Notes under the pieces: generated by a model | What the model was told of the DNA's origin: nothing | Databases searched by the model: none | The model's input: the letters and a program-made list of their open reading frames with translations, nothing else | Origin: Lederbergia lenta NBRC 16444 | Lineage (GTDB): Bacteria; Bacillota; Bacilli; Bacillales; Bacillaceae_C | Reading direction: 5' to 3' | Length of the DNA stretch: 64,000 nt | Assembly: GCF_001591545.1 (NCBI RefSeq) | Contig: NZ_BCVC01000001.1 | Location: 806,001-870,000, forward strand | Position numbers and translations under genes: made by a program | Part shown: piece by piece, positions 11,822 through 21,534 of the stretch | How positions within the stretch are numbered: the first letter of the stretch is position 1 | How the letters are laid out: the number at the start of each line of letters is the position of its first letter

Positions 11822-12364
11822 ATGGAAGCTAATCGGAAAAAAATAATTATATCTGAGATTAATTTTTGGAAACAAAACAATATGTTACCTGAACATTATT
11901 GCGATTATTTACTCACCCTTTATACAGAAGGAGAAAATAACCAAGAACCAAAGACTCAATCAAAAAAGGCGAATACTTGGATTACAGACGAGTTGATCTT
12001 TAATAGTTCATTTTTACTCATTATTATTTTATCTCTTGTATTGACTTATTTTACTCATTTTTCATTCTCTTTGCAAACGGTAATATTGACAACTTTTTTT
12101 GCTTTTTTGTTTGGATCTTTTGTTTACTACTTAAAAAGGCATAAAAACAAATTAATTATTTATATCACAACTGCTTTTTTACTGCTCTTATATATGGTGC
12201 AAATCAATGAAACCTTTTTTCAAAGTAAAATGACCAATTTATATTTGCTACTTCTTATTAATTGTTCCTTGTGGATTGTCTTCGGAATATGGCGTAAAGT
12301 TCATTTTTTTACCATTACAGGTTTTATAGCAGTAGCAGTGTTACTATTTTACATATTAACATAA
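11822..12364 (+). CDS. Conserved hypothetical membrane protein
   Basis: 180 residues from ATG 11822 (ATG 11810 also possible; neither has a strong Shine-Dalgarno sequence). A soluble N-terminus (EINFWKQNNMLPEHYCDYLL) is followed by about four to five hydrophobic helices from residue 55 to the end. I recognise the WKQN..LPEHYC type N-terminus from unnamed Bacillaceae membrane proteins encoded near sigA, but no function is known. The AT-rich composition fits its membrane nature rather than transfer. Confidence 0.7.
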   Translation: MEANRKKIIISEINFWKQNNMLPEHYCDYLLTLYTEGENNQEPKTQSKKANTWITDELIFNSSFLLIIILSLVLTYFTHFSFSLQTVILTTFFAFLFGSFVYYLKRHKNKLIIYITTAFLLLLYMVQINETFFQSKMTNLYLLLLINCSLWIVFGIWRKVHFFTITGFIAVAVLLFYILT

Positions 12365-12410
12365 ATAACTTTGATCCTACATATCCCTAAAGACGCGATT
12401 TTCCATCAGT

Positions 12411-12448
12411 ACTATTAATTATATAATATTAATACTAATATTAATAGT
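12411..12448. promoter_or_regulatory. AT-rich palindrome upstream of acyl-CoA dehydrogenase
   Basis: ACTATTAAT (12411-12419) and ATTAATAGT (12440-12448) form a perfect nine-base inverted repeat, with further internal ATTAAT/TAATAT symmetry. It lies about 30 bases before the start codon and could be an operator or part of a promoter. It does not match a FadR-type operator I recognise. Confidence 0.35.
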
Positions 12449-12478
12449 GAGAGCGCATACTAAATTGGAGGGAACGAG

Positions 12479-13621
12479 ATGGATTTTACGCTGACTTCTG
12501 AACAGGAAATGATTAAGAAGGCCATCAGTAGATTTGCTCGTGAAGAGGTAGCGCCAGGTGCAGTGGAACGAGATCGTACTAAAGCATTTCCGCTAAAGAT
12601 CATGAAACAACTAGGTGATTTAGGGATGATGGGATTACCATTTCCAGAGGAATATGGAGGTGCAGGCAGTGATACGCTTAGTTTTGCTATCGTTACAGAA
12701 GAACTAAGTAAAGCATGTGGTTCTACTGGAATTACGTATTCAGCCCATATATCTCTGGGGGGAGCGCCAATTCATATGTTTGGGACGAAAGCGCAAAAGG
12801 AACGATATTTACCACCTATTTGTTCGGGTACATCTTTAGGTGCATTTGGACTAACGGAACCAAATGCTGGCTCAGATGCTGCTGGAACAAAAACGACTGC
12901 GGTAACGGATGATAGTACCTATGTCATAAATGGAAATAAGTGTTTTATAACAAATGCTTCGTTTGCAAAGTTTCTTGCTATTACTGCGATTACAGGAGAC
13001 GAAAAAAAGCATAAAAAAATTAGTTCGATTATTGTACCTACGGATAGTGCCGGATTTAAAATAGTAGATGAATACGAAAAAATGGGTTTACATGCTTCCG
13101 ATACAACAGAACTTATTTTAGAAAATGTTAGAGTGAACAAAGCAAACCTACTCGGTAAGGAAGGAGAAGGCTTCAAACAGTTTTTACAGACATTAAGCGG
13201 GGGTAGGATAGGAATCGGTGCAATGGCAGTAGGAATAGCGCAAGGTGCATTTGAGAAAGCATTACAGTATTCTAAAGAACGTCAACAATTTGGAAAAAAA
13301 TTATCAGCATTCCAAGCAATTCAATTTAAACTTGCTGATATGGCTATGAAAATTGAGTTAGCTAGAACAATGGTTTATAAAGCAGCTTGGTTAAAAGATC
13401 AAGGGAAACCTTTTTCTAAAGAGGCATCAATGTGTAAACTCTTTGCATCACAAATATGTATGGAGATCACAAATGAAGCAGTACAAATTCATGGAGGATA
13501 CGGCTATATGCGGGAATATGAAGTGGAAAGAATGATGCGCGATGCTAAATTGTTGGAAATAGGGGAAGGTACTTCTGAAATTCAGCGTTTAATTATTGCT
13601 CGTGAAATAGGCTGCCAATAA
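12479..13621 (+). CDS. Acyl-CoA dehydrogenase (short-chain/butyryl type)
   Basis: 380-residue FAD enzyme forming trans-2-enoyl-CoA in fatty-acid or branched-chain acid oxidation. Motifs seen: [12 protein letters not shown] (about residue 122), [48 protein letters not shown] and the C-terminal [12 protein letters not shown] carrying the likely catalytic Glu. Starts at ATG 12479 after GGAGGGAACGAG. The substrate cannot be set from sequence; length and motifs resemble Bcd/MmgC. Not part of the B. subtilis sigA-cccA interval as I know it, so probably a lineage-specific insertion. Confidence 0.9.
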   Translation: MDFTLTSEQEMIKKAISRFAREEVAPGAVERDRTKAFPLKIMKQLGDLGMMGLPFPEEYGGAGSDTLSFAIVTEELSKACGSTGITYSAHISLGGAPIHMFGTKAQKERYLPPICSGTSLGAFGLTEPNAGSDAAGTKTTAVTDDSTYVINGNKCFITNASFAKFLAITAITGDEKKHKKISSIIVPTDSAGFKIVDEYEKMGLHASDTTELILENVRVNKANLLGKEGEGFKQFLQTLSGGRIGIGAMAVGIAQGAFEKALQYSKERQQFGKKLSAFQAIQFKLADMAMKIELARTMVYKAAWLKDQGKPFSKEASMCKLFASQICMEITNEAVQIHGGYGYMREYEVERMMRDAKLLEIGEGTSEIQRLIIAREIGCQ

Positions 13622-13767
13622 AAAATAAATCGATATATATGTCTAATTATCGAAAAAAGAATGAATCTTCATGCCTAAGGCTTTCCCTTCTGATGTTTTT
13701 CGAGTAAAATGTAGATGTTTGCAATAATTATTTTTCACAGGCGGTTATTACATAAGGAGGGTTTAGT

Positions 13768-14124
13768 ATGAAGAGAAATGCTATCGTTCCATATATTTTA
13801 ATTATGGTATTGGGCTTAGGACTTATCTTTTTCCTGGGAATTAAAGGCATTGGAGATTCGAAAGAAATAGCAAAAGAGCAAGACGGTGGTACACAGGAAG
13901 AAACGGTTGCATTTGAACCAGAAGAATTTGCTAATACAACTTGTATTACCTGTCACGGTGAAAATCTTGAAGGTGCAGGTGCTCCTTCATTACATGGTAC
14001 AGGTCTTTCCGAAGACGAAATCGCTGATATTTTAGTGAATGGTACAGATGGTGGAATGCCAGGCGGTTTAGTAAATCCTGAGAATGTCGAAGAAATGGCT
14101 GCATGGATAGCTGAACTAAAATAA
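13768..14124 (+). CDS. cccA: Membrane-anchored cytochrome c-550 type
   Basis: 118-residue c-type cytochrome. One N-terminal membrane helix (residues about 8-25) anchors the protein outside the membrane, followed by an acidic linker. The haem site CITCHG is near residue 58, and the Met ligand is probably in GGMPGG near residue 96. Length matches B. subtilis CccA and the position after sigA is conserved. AAGGAGG precedes ATG 13768. Expected role: electron transfer to haem-copper oxidases. Confidence 0.93.
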   Translation: MKRNAIVPYILIMVLGLGLIFFLGIKGIGDSKEIAKEQDGGTQEETVAFEPEEFANTTCITCHGENLEGAGAPSLHGTGLSEDEIADILVNGTDGGMPGGLVNPENVEEMAAWIAELK

Positions 14125-14153
14125 GACGAAATTGCATAAAGCAATAAATAAAG

Positions 14154-14184
14154 AAGTTCTTTGCTATTTGCGAAGAACTTTTTT
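14154..14184 (+). terminator. Intrinsic terminator after cccA
   Basis: AAGTTCTT 14154-14161 pairs with AAGAACTT 14173-14180, followed by a T-run. Confidence 0.75.
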
Positions 14185-14210
14185 ATCTTTACTAAAGAGG
14201 TGTATAAATA

Positions 14211-14916
14211 ATGAATGTTAATAAATTATCTAAGAGGCTAGATCGGGTAGTTTCCTATGTCATTCCTGGATCAAAGATCGCCGATATCGGATCAGATCAT
14301 GCTTATTTACCTTGCTATGCAATAAAACATGGTGTAGCCTCACGTGCGGTAGCTGGGGAAGTCGTAGAGGGGCCGTATCAAGCTGCAATACAGCAAGTGA
14401 ACAGTTCCGGGGCTAAAGGATTTAATTGACGTCAGAAAAGGAAATGGGCTTGCCGTAATCGAAGCTGGGGAAGTAGATTGTATTGTAATTGCTGGAATGG
14501 GTGGGGCACTAATAACGGAAATATTGGAAACTGGGAAGGAAAAGCTCGAAGGGGTGAAGCGGTTAATCTTACAACCTAATTTAGCAGCTAATAATATTAG
14601 ACGTTGGATGCTAGAAAATGAATGGCAACTAATTCATGAAAATATTCTTTGCGAAGATAATAAAAGCTATGAAGTTTTAGTTGCAGAAAAAGGAAATCCT
14701 TATCTTCCATATACTGATGAAAAAAAGGAAATTCTATTAGGTCCGTATTTATTACAAGAGAAAAATGAGATATTTCAACATAAATGGCTTCAAGAAATAC
14801 AACAGTGGGAAAAAATTCTTCAACATCTTAAAAGCTCTGAAGAAAATGAGGCAAATAGAAGAAAGCAAAATGAATTATTAGAGAAAATTGATATGGTGAA
14901 GGAGGCATTATCATGA
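14211..14916 (+). pseudogene. trmK: TrmK tRNA m1A22 methyltransferase, interrupted by +1 frameshift
   Basis: Bases 14211-14429 encode the N-terminal half with a SAM-binding motif (IADIGSDHAYLPCYA), then stop at TGA 14427. From about 14412 a shifted frame continues the same protein (LKDLIDVRKGNGLAV, IAGMGGALI) to 14916. Removing one G from the GGGG run at 14409-14412 restores a 234-residue product, matching YqfN/TrmK. Both halves look intact, so this is either a recent mutation or a homopolymer base-call error. The 3' end overlaps yqfO by ATGA, as expected for an operon. Confidence 0.88.
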
Positions 14917-16031
14917 AAACAATAAATGGCCATGAATTCATTCAATTGTTCGAAACATTTTCTCCAAAAAAACATGCACTCGAAGGGGATCCAATTGGTT
15001 TGCAAATCGGTACGCTTAATAAGCAGATAAAAACAGTGATGATTGCTCTAGATGTCATGCCAGACGTAGTAGAAGAAGCAATAGAAAATGAAGTAGACTT
15101 AATTATCGCGCATCATCCACTTATTTTTCGTCCACTGAAAAATATATCATCGGAAGACCCTTCTGGAAAATTAATACAGCAGCTAATCAAACATGATATT
15201 GCTGTCTATGCTGCACATACGAACCTAGATGTATCAACTGGAGGAGTCAACGACATGTTGGCGGCCGCGTTAAAACTGAATGATACTTCTGTGCTAGCTC
15301 CTACATACGCACAACAACTTAAGAAGCTCGCAGTATTCGTACCAGAAAATGATGAAGCGATGGTTCTGCAAGCATTAGGAAATGCAGGGGCAGGAGCAAT
15401 CGGTGAGTATAGGGAATGCTCATTCTCATCTGTCGGTACGGGTCGCTTTTTACCTGGAGAAAATGCAAACCCACATATTGGTAACCAAGGAAGTCTAGCG
15501 AGTGTAAGAGAAGTAAGGATTGAAACAGTTTATCCAGAAGAAATAGAAAAGAAAGTGATATCAGCTATGCTTAAAGCACATCCATATGAAGAACCGGCAT
15601 ATGATTTATATACACTCGATTTAAAAGCAGAAGAGCTTGGACTCGGAAGAATCGGTGAATTAACTGAAGAGATGTCTTTGGAAGAATTCGCATTGTATGT
15701 AAAAGCAGCGCTTGATTCAAACGGTGTGCGTGTGGTTGGAAATCTCCAGCAACGTGTAAAAAAGGTGGCAGTACTTGGGGGAGACGGCAATAAATATATG
15801 AAGCATGCGAAGTTTCATGGTGCAGATGTATATGTGACAGGTGATATATATTATCACACAGCACATGATGCAATGAATATAGGATTAAATATCGTTGATC
15901 CTGGACATAATGTAGAGAAAGTCATGAAAAAGGGCTTAACAGAAGTACTCCAAAAGATGAGTGAAGAGAAATGTTATGAAGTAAAAATAATATCTTCAGA
16001 AATTAATACAAATCCATTTACATTCATATAA
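14913..16031 (+). CDS. yqfO: YqfO, Nif3-like dinuclear metal-centre protein
   Basis: 372-residue NIF3/DUF34 protein with a PII-like insertion, the usual architecture in Firmicutes (about 370 residues). The metal-binding motif IIAHHPLIFRP lies near residue 68, AAHTNLDVSTGGVND follows, and HNVEK near the end provides further ligands. Annotated elsewhere as GTP cyclohydrolase I type 2, but the physiological role is unsettled. The start ATG overlaps the trmK stop, and a terminator follows. Confidence 0.92.
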   Translation: MKTINGHEFIQLFETFSPKKHALEGDPIGLQIGTLNKQIKTVMIALDVMPDVVEEAIENEVDLIIAHHPLIFRPLKNISSEDPSGKLIQQLIKHDIAVYAAHTNLDVSTGGVNDMLAAALKLNDTSVLAPTYAQQLKKLAVFVPENDEAMVLQALGNAGAGAIGEYRECSFSSVGTGRFLPGENANPHIGNQGSLASVREVRIETVYPEEIEKKVISAMLKAHPYEEPAYDLYTLDLKAEELGLGRIGELTEEMSLEEFALYVKAALDSNGVRVVGNLQQRVKKVAVLGGDGNKYMKHAKFHGADVYVTGDIYYHTAHDAMNIGLNIVDPGHNVEKVMKKGLTEVLQKMSEEKCYEVKIISSEINTNPFTFI

Positions 16032-16033
16032 GA

Positions 16034-16060
16034 AAAACCGGGCTGTTTGCCCGGTTTTTC
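16034..16060. terminator. Terminator between convergent yqfO and ispH
   Basis: CCGGGC 16038-16043 pairs with GCCCGG 16049-16054, flanked by an A-run and a T-run, so it can serve both convergent genes. Confidence 0.8.
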
Positions 16061-16076
16061 TTATGGAAACACTTAT

Positions 16077-17033
16077 TTAATTGGCAGGTAATTTCGGCTT
16101 TCTTACCTTTGGCAAAATTTTAGTTAATGGAACTTTATTTTCGCGGATCCATGTTGATTGATCAAACGGGTTAAATTGTTCTAAAAATGCAACGACTTCA
16201 CGAACAATAGGGGTTGGAGTAGATGCACCCGCTGTCACTGCAACAGTTTTAGCGCTTTTTAACCAGTCGATTTCTATTTCACTTACATCTCCAACACGGT
16301 AGGCTTTCGTGTCGGCAATCTCTTCAGATACTTGTGTTAATCGGTTTGAGTTATTACTCATTGGATCGCCGACAACAATCAAGACATCAGCTTCACCAGC
16401 TTGTTCTGCAACTGCCTCTTGGCGAACCTGGGTGGCGAGACAAATTTCTTCATGCTTCTCAGCTTGAGGATATTTTTCTTTCACTTTTTCCATGATTGCC
16501 TTGACATCCCATTGACTCATCGTTGTTTGATTCGTCACGATAATTTTCTCGTTCTTGACGTTTAACTCATCAAGATCCTCAAGTGTTTCAACGAGGTGAA
16601 CAATATCAGGAGCAACTCCAACTGCTCCTTCTGGTTCAGGATGTCCTTTTTTACCAATGTAGATTACGTCATAACCCTCTGCCTTTTTCTCACGAATGAG
16701 ATCGTGAGTGATTGTTACATCTGGGCATGTCGCATCAATTGCGGTAAGTCCTTTTTTCTCGGCGAGCTCTCGAACTTCTGGTGAGACGCCATGAGCTGTG
16801 AAAATAACAGTTCCGCTATCAACTTGTTCAAGAATCTCTTTACGATTCGGTCCATCAAGTGTGATAATACCATCTTCAGCGAAAGCATCTGTTACATGTT
16901 TATTGTGAACAATCATTCCCAAAATATAAATAGGGCGTGGTAATGATTTGTCTAGTGCCGCATTACGGGCAATGACCATGGCATCAACTACTCCATAGCA
17001 ATAACCTCGTGGTGAAATCTTTATTATTTGCAT
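16077..17033 (-). CDS. ispH: IspH, HMBDP reductase
   Basis: 318-residue 4Fe-4S enzyme of the last MEP-pathway step, producing IPP and DMAPP. Cluster cysteines are in PRGYCYGV (residue about 12), DATCPDV (about 96) and EICLATQ (about 190s). The motifs [15 protein letters not shown] and PMSNNSNRL are present. Start ATG (complement of 17031-17033) follows GGAGG. With ispG at 23492 the window carries two consecutive MEP-pathway enzymes at separate loci. Confidence 0.96.
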   Translation of the reverse strand: MQIIKISPRGYCYGVVDAMVIARNAALDKSLPRPIYILGMIVHNKHVTDAFAEDGIITLDGPNRKEILEQVDSGTVIFTAHGVSPEVRELAEKKGLTAIDATCPDVTITHDLIREKKAEGYDVIYIGKKGHPEPEGAVGVAPDIVHLVETLEDLDELNVKNEKIIVTNQTTMSQWDVKAIMEKVKEKYPQAEKHEEICLATQVRQEAVAEQAGEADVLIVVGDPMSNNSNRLTQVSEEIADTKAYRVGDVSEIEIDWLKSAKTVAVTAGASTPTPIVREVVAFLEQFNPFDQSTWIRENKVPLTKILPKVRKPKLPAN

Positions 17034-17144
17034 TCAAATCCTCCTGACCGCAGGCTAAGGCCTGAAATCTATTGAACTCACATCTATATTATATATAAAT
17101 CTAATAGAAAAGCCAAATAGATGGAGTTTAGAATAGTAGACAGA

Positions 17145-17642
17145 TTAAGATATATACAATTTGGGAACAGATTTCCCTTGCTTATCCTTTGGCGGAGGTT
17201 TAATCGTTTTGATCTTGTTCGTACTGTTTTCTTGGAGATCATTTTCAATTATTTTTGTTTCTACTGGTTTCTCTGTTTCCTCTGTTTCCATTGGATTGTC
17301 TTTAAAAGCCCTGTACAACTTCCACATAGATGGTAGGTTCTTGACCATAGGTCCATATTGTTGAACCACAGGACCAAATTTCTGGGCAGTGTTTAATACT
17401 TGTTGAGTTTGATTTAAAAAAGAGCTGATTTTTTGCGGATTAGCCAAACTTTGGATGAGGGAAGTATTTGTTCCAGCTCGACTAAAGCCGTTTGCAGCTG
17501 CGTTACCTACAGATGTACCTGTATTTCTTTGAAATAAATTCGATAGTATGCCACCTTTACCAGCTGCTGGCTGAGAATTACGCATTGGGCCGTATTGCTG
17601 TGGCATTTGTCTTTGCATGGATCTCATCATATTACGTTGCAA
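17145..17642 (-). CDS. yqfQ: YqfQ-like protein
   Basis: 165 residues, low complexity. The N-terminus is rich in Met, Arg and Gln (MQRNMMRSMQRQMPQQYG), the middle contains hydrophobic-polar repeats, and the basic tail ends KPPPKDKQGKSVPKLYIS. This pattern and the place between ispH and cshB match the YqfQ family, a Bacillus protein of unknown function. TTG start behind AAAGGAGGATG. Not clearly membrane-spanning. Confidence 0.75.
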   Translation of the reverse strand: MQRNMMRSMQRQMPQQYGPMRNSQPAAGKGGILSNLFQRNTGTSVGNAAANGFSRAGTNTSLIQSLANPQKISSFLNQTQQVLNTAQKFGPVVQQYGPMVKNLPSMWKLYRAFKDNPMETEETEKPVETKIIENDLQENSTNKIKTIKPPPKDKQGKSVPKLYIS

Positions 17643-17848
17643 AATTTACATCCTCCTTTCTGAGACTCTATAGTGTATACATTATGCAACTTTTAATAAA
17701 AGGATTAGTTAAATGCCTTGCGCCATGATATAGTTTCATGAAAACACCTTAATATATTTGCAAAATAGATAGCCCTCATTGTGCATGCTTTCTTTATGGT
17801 TTATAATAATGGATTGAGGGGTTGTCCCTATTAAAGGAGTGAACGGAT

Positions 17849-19174
17849 ATGACTGAACATACATTTGATCGATTCGAATTTAAATCATTTATAAATAAAG
17901 CAATCGAAGAACTGGGCTTTAGAGAACCTACTGAAATCCAAAATAAGATGATTCCATTATTTTTAAAAGGTAAAAGTGCCATTGGACAGTCACAAACAGG
18001 TACTGGCAAGACGCATGCCTATATACTGCCAATGATTGAAGCAATTGACCCGCATCGCCAGGAAGTTCAAGCTGTCATTACTGCACCGACAAGAGAATTA
18101 GCAAACCAAATTTATCATGAGATTCTAAAAATTACAGAGCACTTAGAAAATGAAACGATTACTACACGTTGTTATATCGGTGGAACGGATAAACAGCGAA
18201 CAATAAACAAGTTAAAACAACAACCGCAAATTGTCGTAGGAACACCAGGACGCATCAATGATCTTGTAAAAGAACAGGCGTTGTTTGTGCATACTGCTTC
18301 TGTATTGGTAGTAGATGAGGCTGATTTAATGCTTGATATGGGTTTCCTGCATGATGTGGATAAAATTGCCGGGAAAATGCCTAAAGAGCTACAAATGCTC
18401 GTATTTTCTGCCACGATACCAGAAAAATTAAAGCCCTTTTTAAAGAAGTATATGGAAAACCCTGCTTTTGAGCATGTACAACCGAAGCAAGTTTTTGCTG
18501 AAAATATCGAACATATCCTCGTACCACAAAGAAGTAGGGAAAAGGTAGATCTGCTCAAAGAGATGTTGGTTTCTTATAATCCCTATTTGGCCATTGTATT
18601 TGTAAATACTAAACAAATGGCCGACAAAGTGGCGGAACAACTAAGTGAACGTGGGTTAAAAGTTGGAAAAATACATGGTGATTTAACGTCTAGAGATCGT
18701 AGGAAAATGATGAAGCAAATTCGTGATTTGGAGTATCAATACATTGTTGCAACAGATTTGGCTGCAAGAGGTATCGATATTCAAGGAATTAGTCACGTCA
18801 TCAATTATGAGCTACCTAGAGATTTGGACTTTTATATTCACCGATCAGGTCGTACTGCACGAGCGGGAAATAAAGGATTAGCGGTTACAATATATGGGCA
18901 AGCAGACGAAGATGCTTTGGTTCAATTAGAGAAAATGGGAATTGAATTCACTCATCTTGATTTAGTTAAGCATGAATGGGTGGAGATAAAAGATCGTAAT
19001 CGCCGTAAAAATCGCAAAAAGACCGTGGATGAAGTGGAAATAAAAGCGCGGAAATTTGTCAGAAAGCCATCCAAAGTAAAGCCGGGATATAAAAAGAAAA
19101 TGAAAGAAGAAATAGAGCAAATTAAGAAGCGGGAACGTCGAGTGAATAAGCGATCTAAAAATCAAGGGAAATAA
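17849..19174 (+). CDS. cshB: DEAD-box RNA helicase CshB
   Basis: 441-residue ATP-dependent RNA helicase for cold-time mRNA and ribosome handling. Motifs: Q motif (PTEIQNKMIP), Walker A GQSQTGTGKT (about residue 50), DEAD as VVDEADLML, SAT, and the C-terminal helicase domain with ATDLAARGIDI and HRSGRTARAG. A Lys/Arg-rich tail follows. The order ispH-yqfQ-cshB-nfo fits B. subtilis YqfR/CshB. ATG 17849 follows AAGGAGTGAA. Confidence 0.95.
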   Translation: MTEHTFDRFEFKSFINKAIEELGFREPTEIQNKMIPLFLKGKSAIGQSQTGTGKTHAYILPMIEAIDPHRQEVQAVITAPTRELANQIYHEILKITEHLENETITTRCYIGGTDKQRTINKLKQQPQIVVGTPGRINDLVKEQALFVHTASVLVVDEADLMLDMGFLHDVDKIAGKMPKELQMLVFSATIPEKLKPFLKKYMENPAFEHVQPKQVFAENIEHILVPQRSREKVDLLKEMLVSYNPYLAIVFVNTKQMADKVAEQLSERGLKVGKIHGDLTSRDRRKMMKQIRDLEYQYIVATDLAARGIDIQGISHVINYELPRDLDFYIHRSGRTARAGNKGLAVTIYGQADEDALVQLEKMGIEFTHLDLVKHEWVEIKDRNRRKNRKKTVDEVEIKARKFVRKPSKVKPGYKKKMKEEIEQIKKRERRVNKRSKNQGK

Positions 19175-19190
19175 AGGGGTTGTTTAGGAT

Positions 19191-20093
19191 ATGTTAAAAA
19201 TTGGTTCACACGTATCGATGAGCGGAAAGAAAATGCTACTTGGAGCGAGTGAAGAAGCTGTGTCTTATGGTGCAAACACATTAATGGTTTATACAGGAGC
19301 ACCACAAAACACACGCCGAAAAAGTATTGAGGATTTAAACATTGAGGCAGGGCTTTTGCATATGAAGGAAAATGGCATTGAGGAGTTTATCGTGCATGCT
19401 CCATACATCATTAATATCGCCAATACAGTAAATCCAGCCACATTTGAACTCGGTGTAAACTTTCTCCGCTCTGAAATTGAAAGAACAGCTGCGATTGGTT
19501 CCAAACAAATTGTCCTCCATCCTGGTGCACATGTAGGTGAAGGTGCTGAGAAGGGGATTCAGAAAATCATTGAAGGTCTTAACGAAGTATTGACAGAAGA
19601 CCAAGAAGTACAAATTGCGCTTGAAACAATGGCAGGAAAAGGATCAGAGTGTGGGAGAACATTTGAGGAATTAGCGAAAATTATTGATGGTGTTCATCAT
19701 AAAGATAAGCTCTCTATCTGTATGGATACTTGTCATATACATGACGCGGGCTATGATATAGTTAATGATTTTGATGGCGTGCTAGAGACTTTTGATAAAA
19801 CGATTGGTATAGATCGGATAAAAGTACTTCACATTAATGATAGTAAAAATGAATGTGGAGCTAAAAAAGACCGACACGAAAATATTGGTTTTGGATATAT
19901 TGGATTTGATGCCTTAAGTTATATTATCCATCATCCGCAATTGACACATATACCGAAAATCTTGGAAACACCTTTTATTGGAGAAGATAAAAAAAATAAA
20001 AAGGCGCCTTATAAATATGAAATTGAAATGATCAAAAACAAAGTATTTGATGAGCAACTTCGTGGAAAAGTAATGGAGCTTGCTGTTAAATAA
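19191..20093 (+). CDS. nfo: Endonuclease IV (AP endonuclease)
   Basis: 300-residue zinc AP endonuclease of base-excision repair. Motifs: [10 protein letters not shown] (about residue 66), [11 protein letters not shown] (about 105), [10 protein letters not shown] (about 144), [13 protein letters not shown] (about 178), [22 protein letters not shown] (abbreviated region about 215-235). All conserved metal ligands appear intact. Lies 16 bases after cshB and is probably co-transcribed with it. Start ATG after AAAGGGG. Confidence 0.95.
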   Translation: MLKIGSHVSMSGKKMLLGASEEAVSYGANTLMVYTGAPQNTRRKSIEDLNIEAGLLHMKENGIEEFIVHAPYIINIANTVNPATFELGVNFLRSEIERTAAIGSKQIVLHPGAHVGEGAEKGIQKIIEGLNEVLTEDQEVQIALETMAGKGSECGRTFEELAKIIDGVHHKDKLSICMDTCHIHDAGYDIVNDFDGVLETFDKTIGIDRIKVLHINDSKNECGAKKDRHENIGFGYIGFDALSYIIHHPQLTHIPKILETPFIGEDKKNKKAPYKYEIEMIKNKVFDEQLRGKVMELAVK

Positions 20094-20097
20094 GGTA

Positions 20098-20144
20098 AAG
20101 CAAAATGAACTCCACTATGTGTATGGAGTTCATTTTGCTTTTTC
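20098..20144 (+). terminator. Strong terminator after nfo
   Basis: Seventeen-base perfect stem: 20098-20114 pairs with 20124-20140, ending in a T-run. Bases 20145-20309 downstream show no gene. Confidence 0.85.
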
Positions 20145-20309
20145 TGTCTGGTAAGTGAAACGGAAGAGCCGGATGTTTTGGCATATATTATTTTCGCTGT
20201 AGTGCTATCGGACAAGTCCTCTAAAATTGTATAAATATAGGAAGTTCTCGAATGGCTACTTACTTTAGTCTTTTCATATCGTTTTTGGTTTATGTCATTC
20301 GTGTTCTAA

Positions 20310-20564
20310 TTAGCTTGTAAATTGTATGAAAAGTTTATTCAATTCTCGAGCCGTTTCTGGTCCCGCCACTTTTGCGACCTCTTTAATTACCTGAGAACGT
20401 GTTCGATCATCGAAAATATCTAAATTTTTTCCATGTAAGTAGTTAGCTATTTTTTCTGCCTGTGGTTTTGCGATTTGAATATTAACCTGGCTAGCATACT
20501 TTAATAAATCCTCTGTGGTTATACTGTTAATTTTGTAATTGACCATATTTTTTAATAGCTTCAT
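20310..20564 (-). CDS. yqfT: YqfT-like DUF2624 protein
   Basis: 84-residue soluble helical protein. Segments such as YASQVNIQIAKPQAEKIANYL, GKNLDIFDDRTR and VAGPETARELNKLF fit the DUF2624/YqfT family seen next to nfo in Bacillus. Function unknown. The start (complement of 20562-20564) is preceded by a GAGGAGTGA-type Shine-Dalgarno. Transcribed opposite to nfo and to the zinc operon. Confidence 0.78.
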   Translation of the reverse strand: MKLLKNMVNYKINSITTEDLLKYASQVNIQIAKPQAEKIANYLHGKNLDIFDDRTRSQVIKEVAKVAGPETARELNKLFIQFTS

Positions 20565-20710
20565 TAGGCATCACTCCTCATCAATATGTATGTTTGAGAG
20601 AAGGAATTTGTGACAGTAAAATTAATATATGCCTAATTTATATCACTGAAGTATACTGATGCTTATCTATTTACAAGTCAAGCAAGGTTGTGTATAATTT
20701 TTTTATGAGT

Positions 20711-20731
20711 AAATCGGAATGATTCTGATTA
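20711..20731 (+). promoter_or_regulatory. Zur operator (zinc-uptake repressor box)
   Basis: The sequence AAATCGGAATGATTCTGATT (20711-20730) matches the B. subtilis Zur box AAATCGTAATNATTACGATT at nearly all positions (three mismatches by eye). It lies 18 bases before the znuC start, overlapping the likely promoter or leader. Repression under zinc sufficiency of znuC-znuB-zur is the straightforward inference. Confidence 0.75.
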
Positions 20732-20748
20732 TAAGAGGATGTATACAA

Positions 20749-21516
20749 ATGACGCAAAAAGCAATTATTGAAATAAAAAATGCGAGTTTTCGTTATGATC
20801 GAGAAAATGTGCTTGAACATATAAACTTAACAATCCCATCTGGGTCATTCCTTGGTCTTGTCGGGCCGAATGGATCTGGAAAGTCAACATTACTTAAACT
20901 AATTCTTGGGTTATTAAAGCCTCAAGAAGGGGAAATATCATTATTCGGTCAACCGCAAAGCAAATTTAAGGAATGGAATCGAATTGGTTTTGTTTCCCAA
21001 AAAGCTAATTCTTTTAATAGTGGTTTTCCAGCAACTGTATTTGAAGTAGTCGCAAGTGGGTTAACTGGGAAAATTGGGTTATTTCGTTTCATTGGTCAAG
21101 GTAGAAAAAATGATATTATGGAAGCAATAAAATCTGTCGGATTAGAAAAATTTACCAATAGGAATATCGGAGAACTTTCGGGCGGGCAGCAACAAAGGGT
21201 TTTTATTGCTCGAGCTATTGTTTCAAAACCGGACATTCTTATTCTTGATGAGCCAACAGTTGGGGTGGACGCGAGAAATGTAAAATCTTTTTATGAGATG
21301 CTAGATATATTGAATAAAGAATTGGGAATTACTTTGCTTTTAGTTACCCACGATATCGGCACCATTACAAATAAAGTAACACATGTAGCTTGCTTAAATA
21401 AACATTTACATTTCCATGGAGTTACAGAAGAATTTGAGAAGTTAAATCCCGAGGATTTGTCTTCTTTTTATCACCATGATGTGCATGTCTTATCACATGA
21501 TCACGAGTCTCATTAA
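20749..21516 (+). CDS. znuC: Zinc ABC transporter ATP-binding protein
   Basis: 255-residue ABC ATPase. Walker A GPNGSGKST (about residue 38), signature LSGGQQQR (about 139), Walker B ILILDEPTVGVD, and switch His in VTHD are present. A His-rich C-terminus (YHHDVHVLSHDHESH) fits metal transport. The earlier in-frame ATG at 20719 lies inside the Zur box, so ATG 20749 after AGAGGAT is chosen. Equivalent to AdcC/ZurA; substrate inferred from neighbours. Confidence 0.9.
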   Translation: MTQKAIIEIKNASFRYDRENVLEHINLTIPSGSFLGLVGPNGSGKSTLLKLILGLLKPQEGEISLFGQPQSKFKEWNRIGFVSQKANSFNSGFPATVFEVVASGLTGKIGLFRFIGQGRKNDIMEAIKSVGLEKFTNRNIGELSGGQQQRVFIARAIVSKPDILILDEPTVGVDARNVKSFYEMLDILNKELGITLLLVTHDIGTITNKVTHVACLNKHLHFHGVTEEFEKLNPEDLSSFYHHDVHVLSHDHESH

Positions 21517-21534
21517 GAAGGTGGATACAATTAA

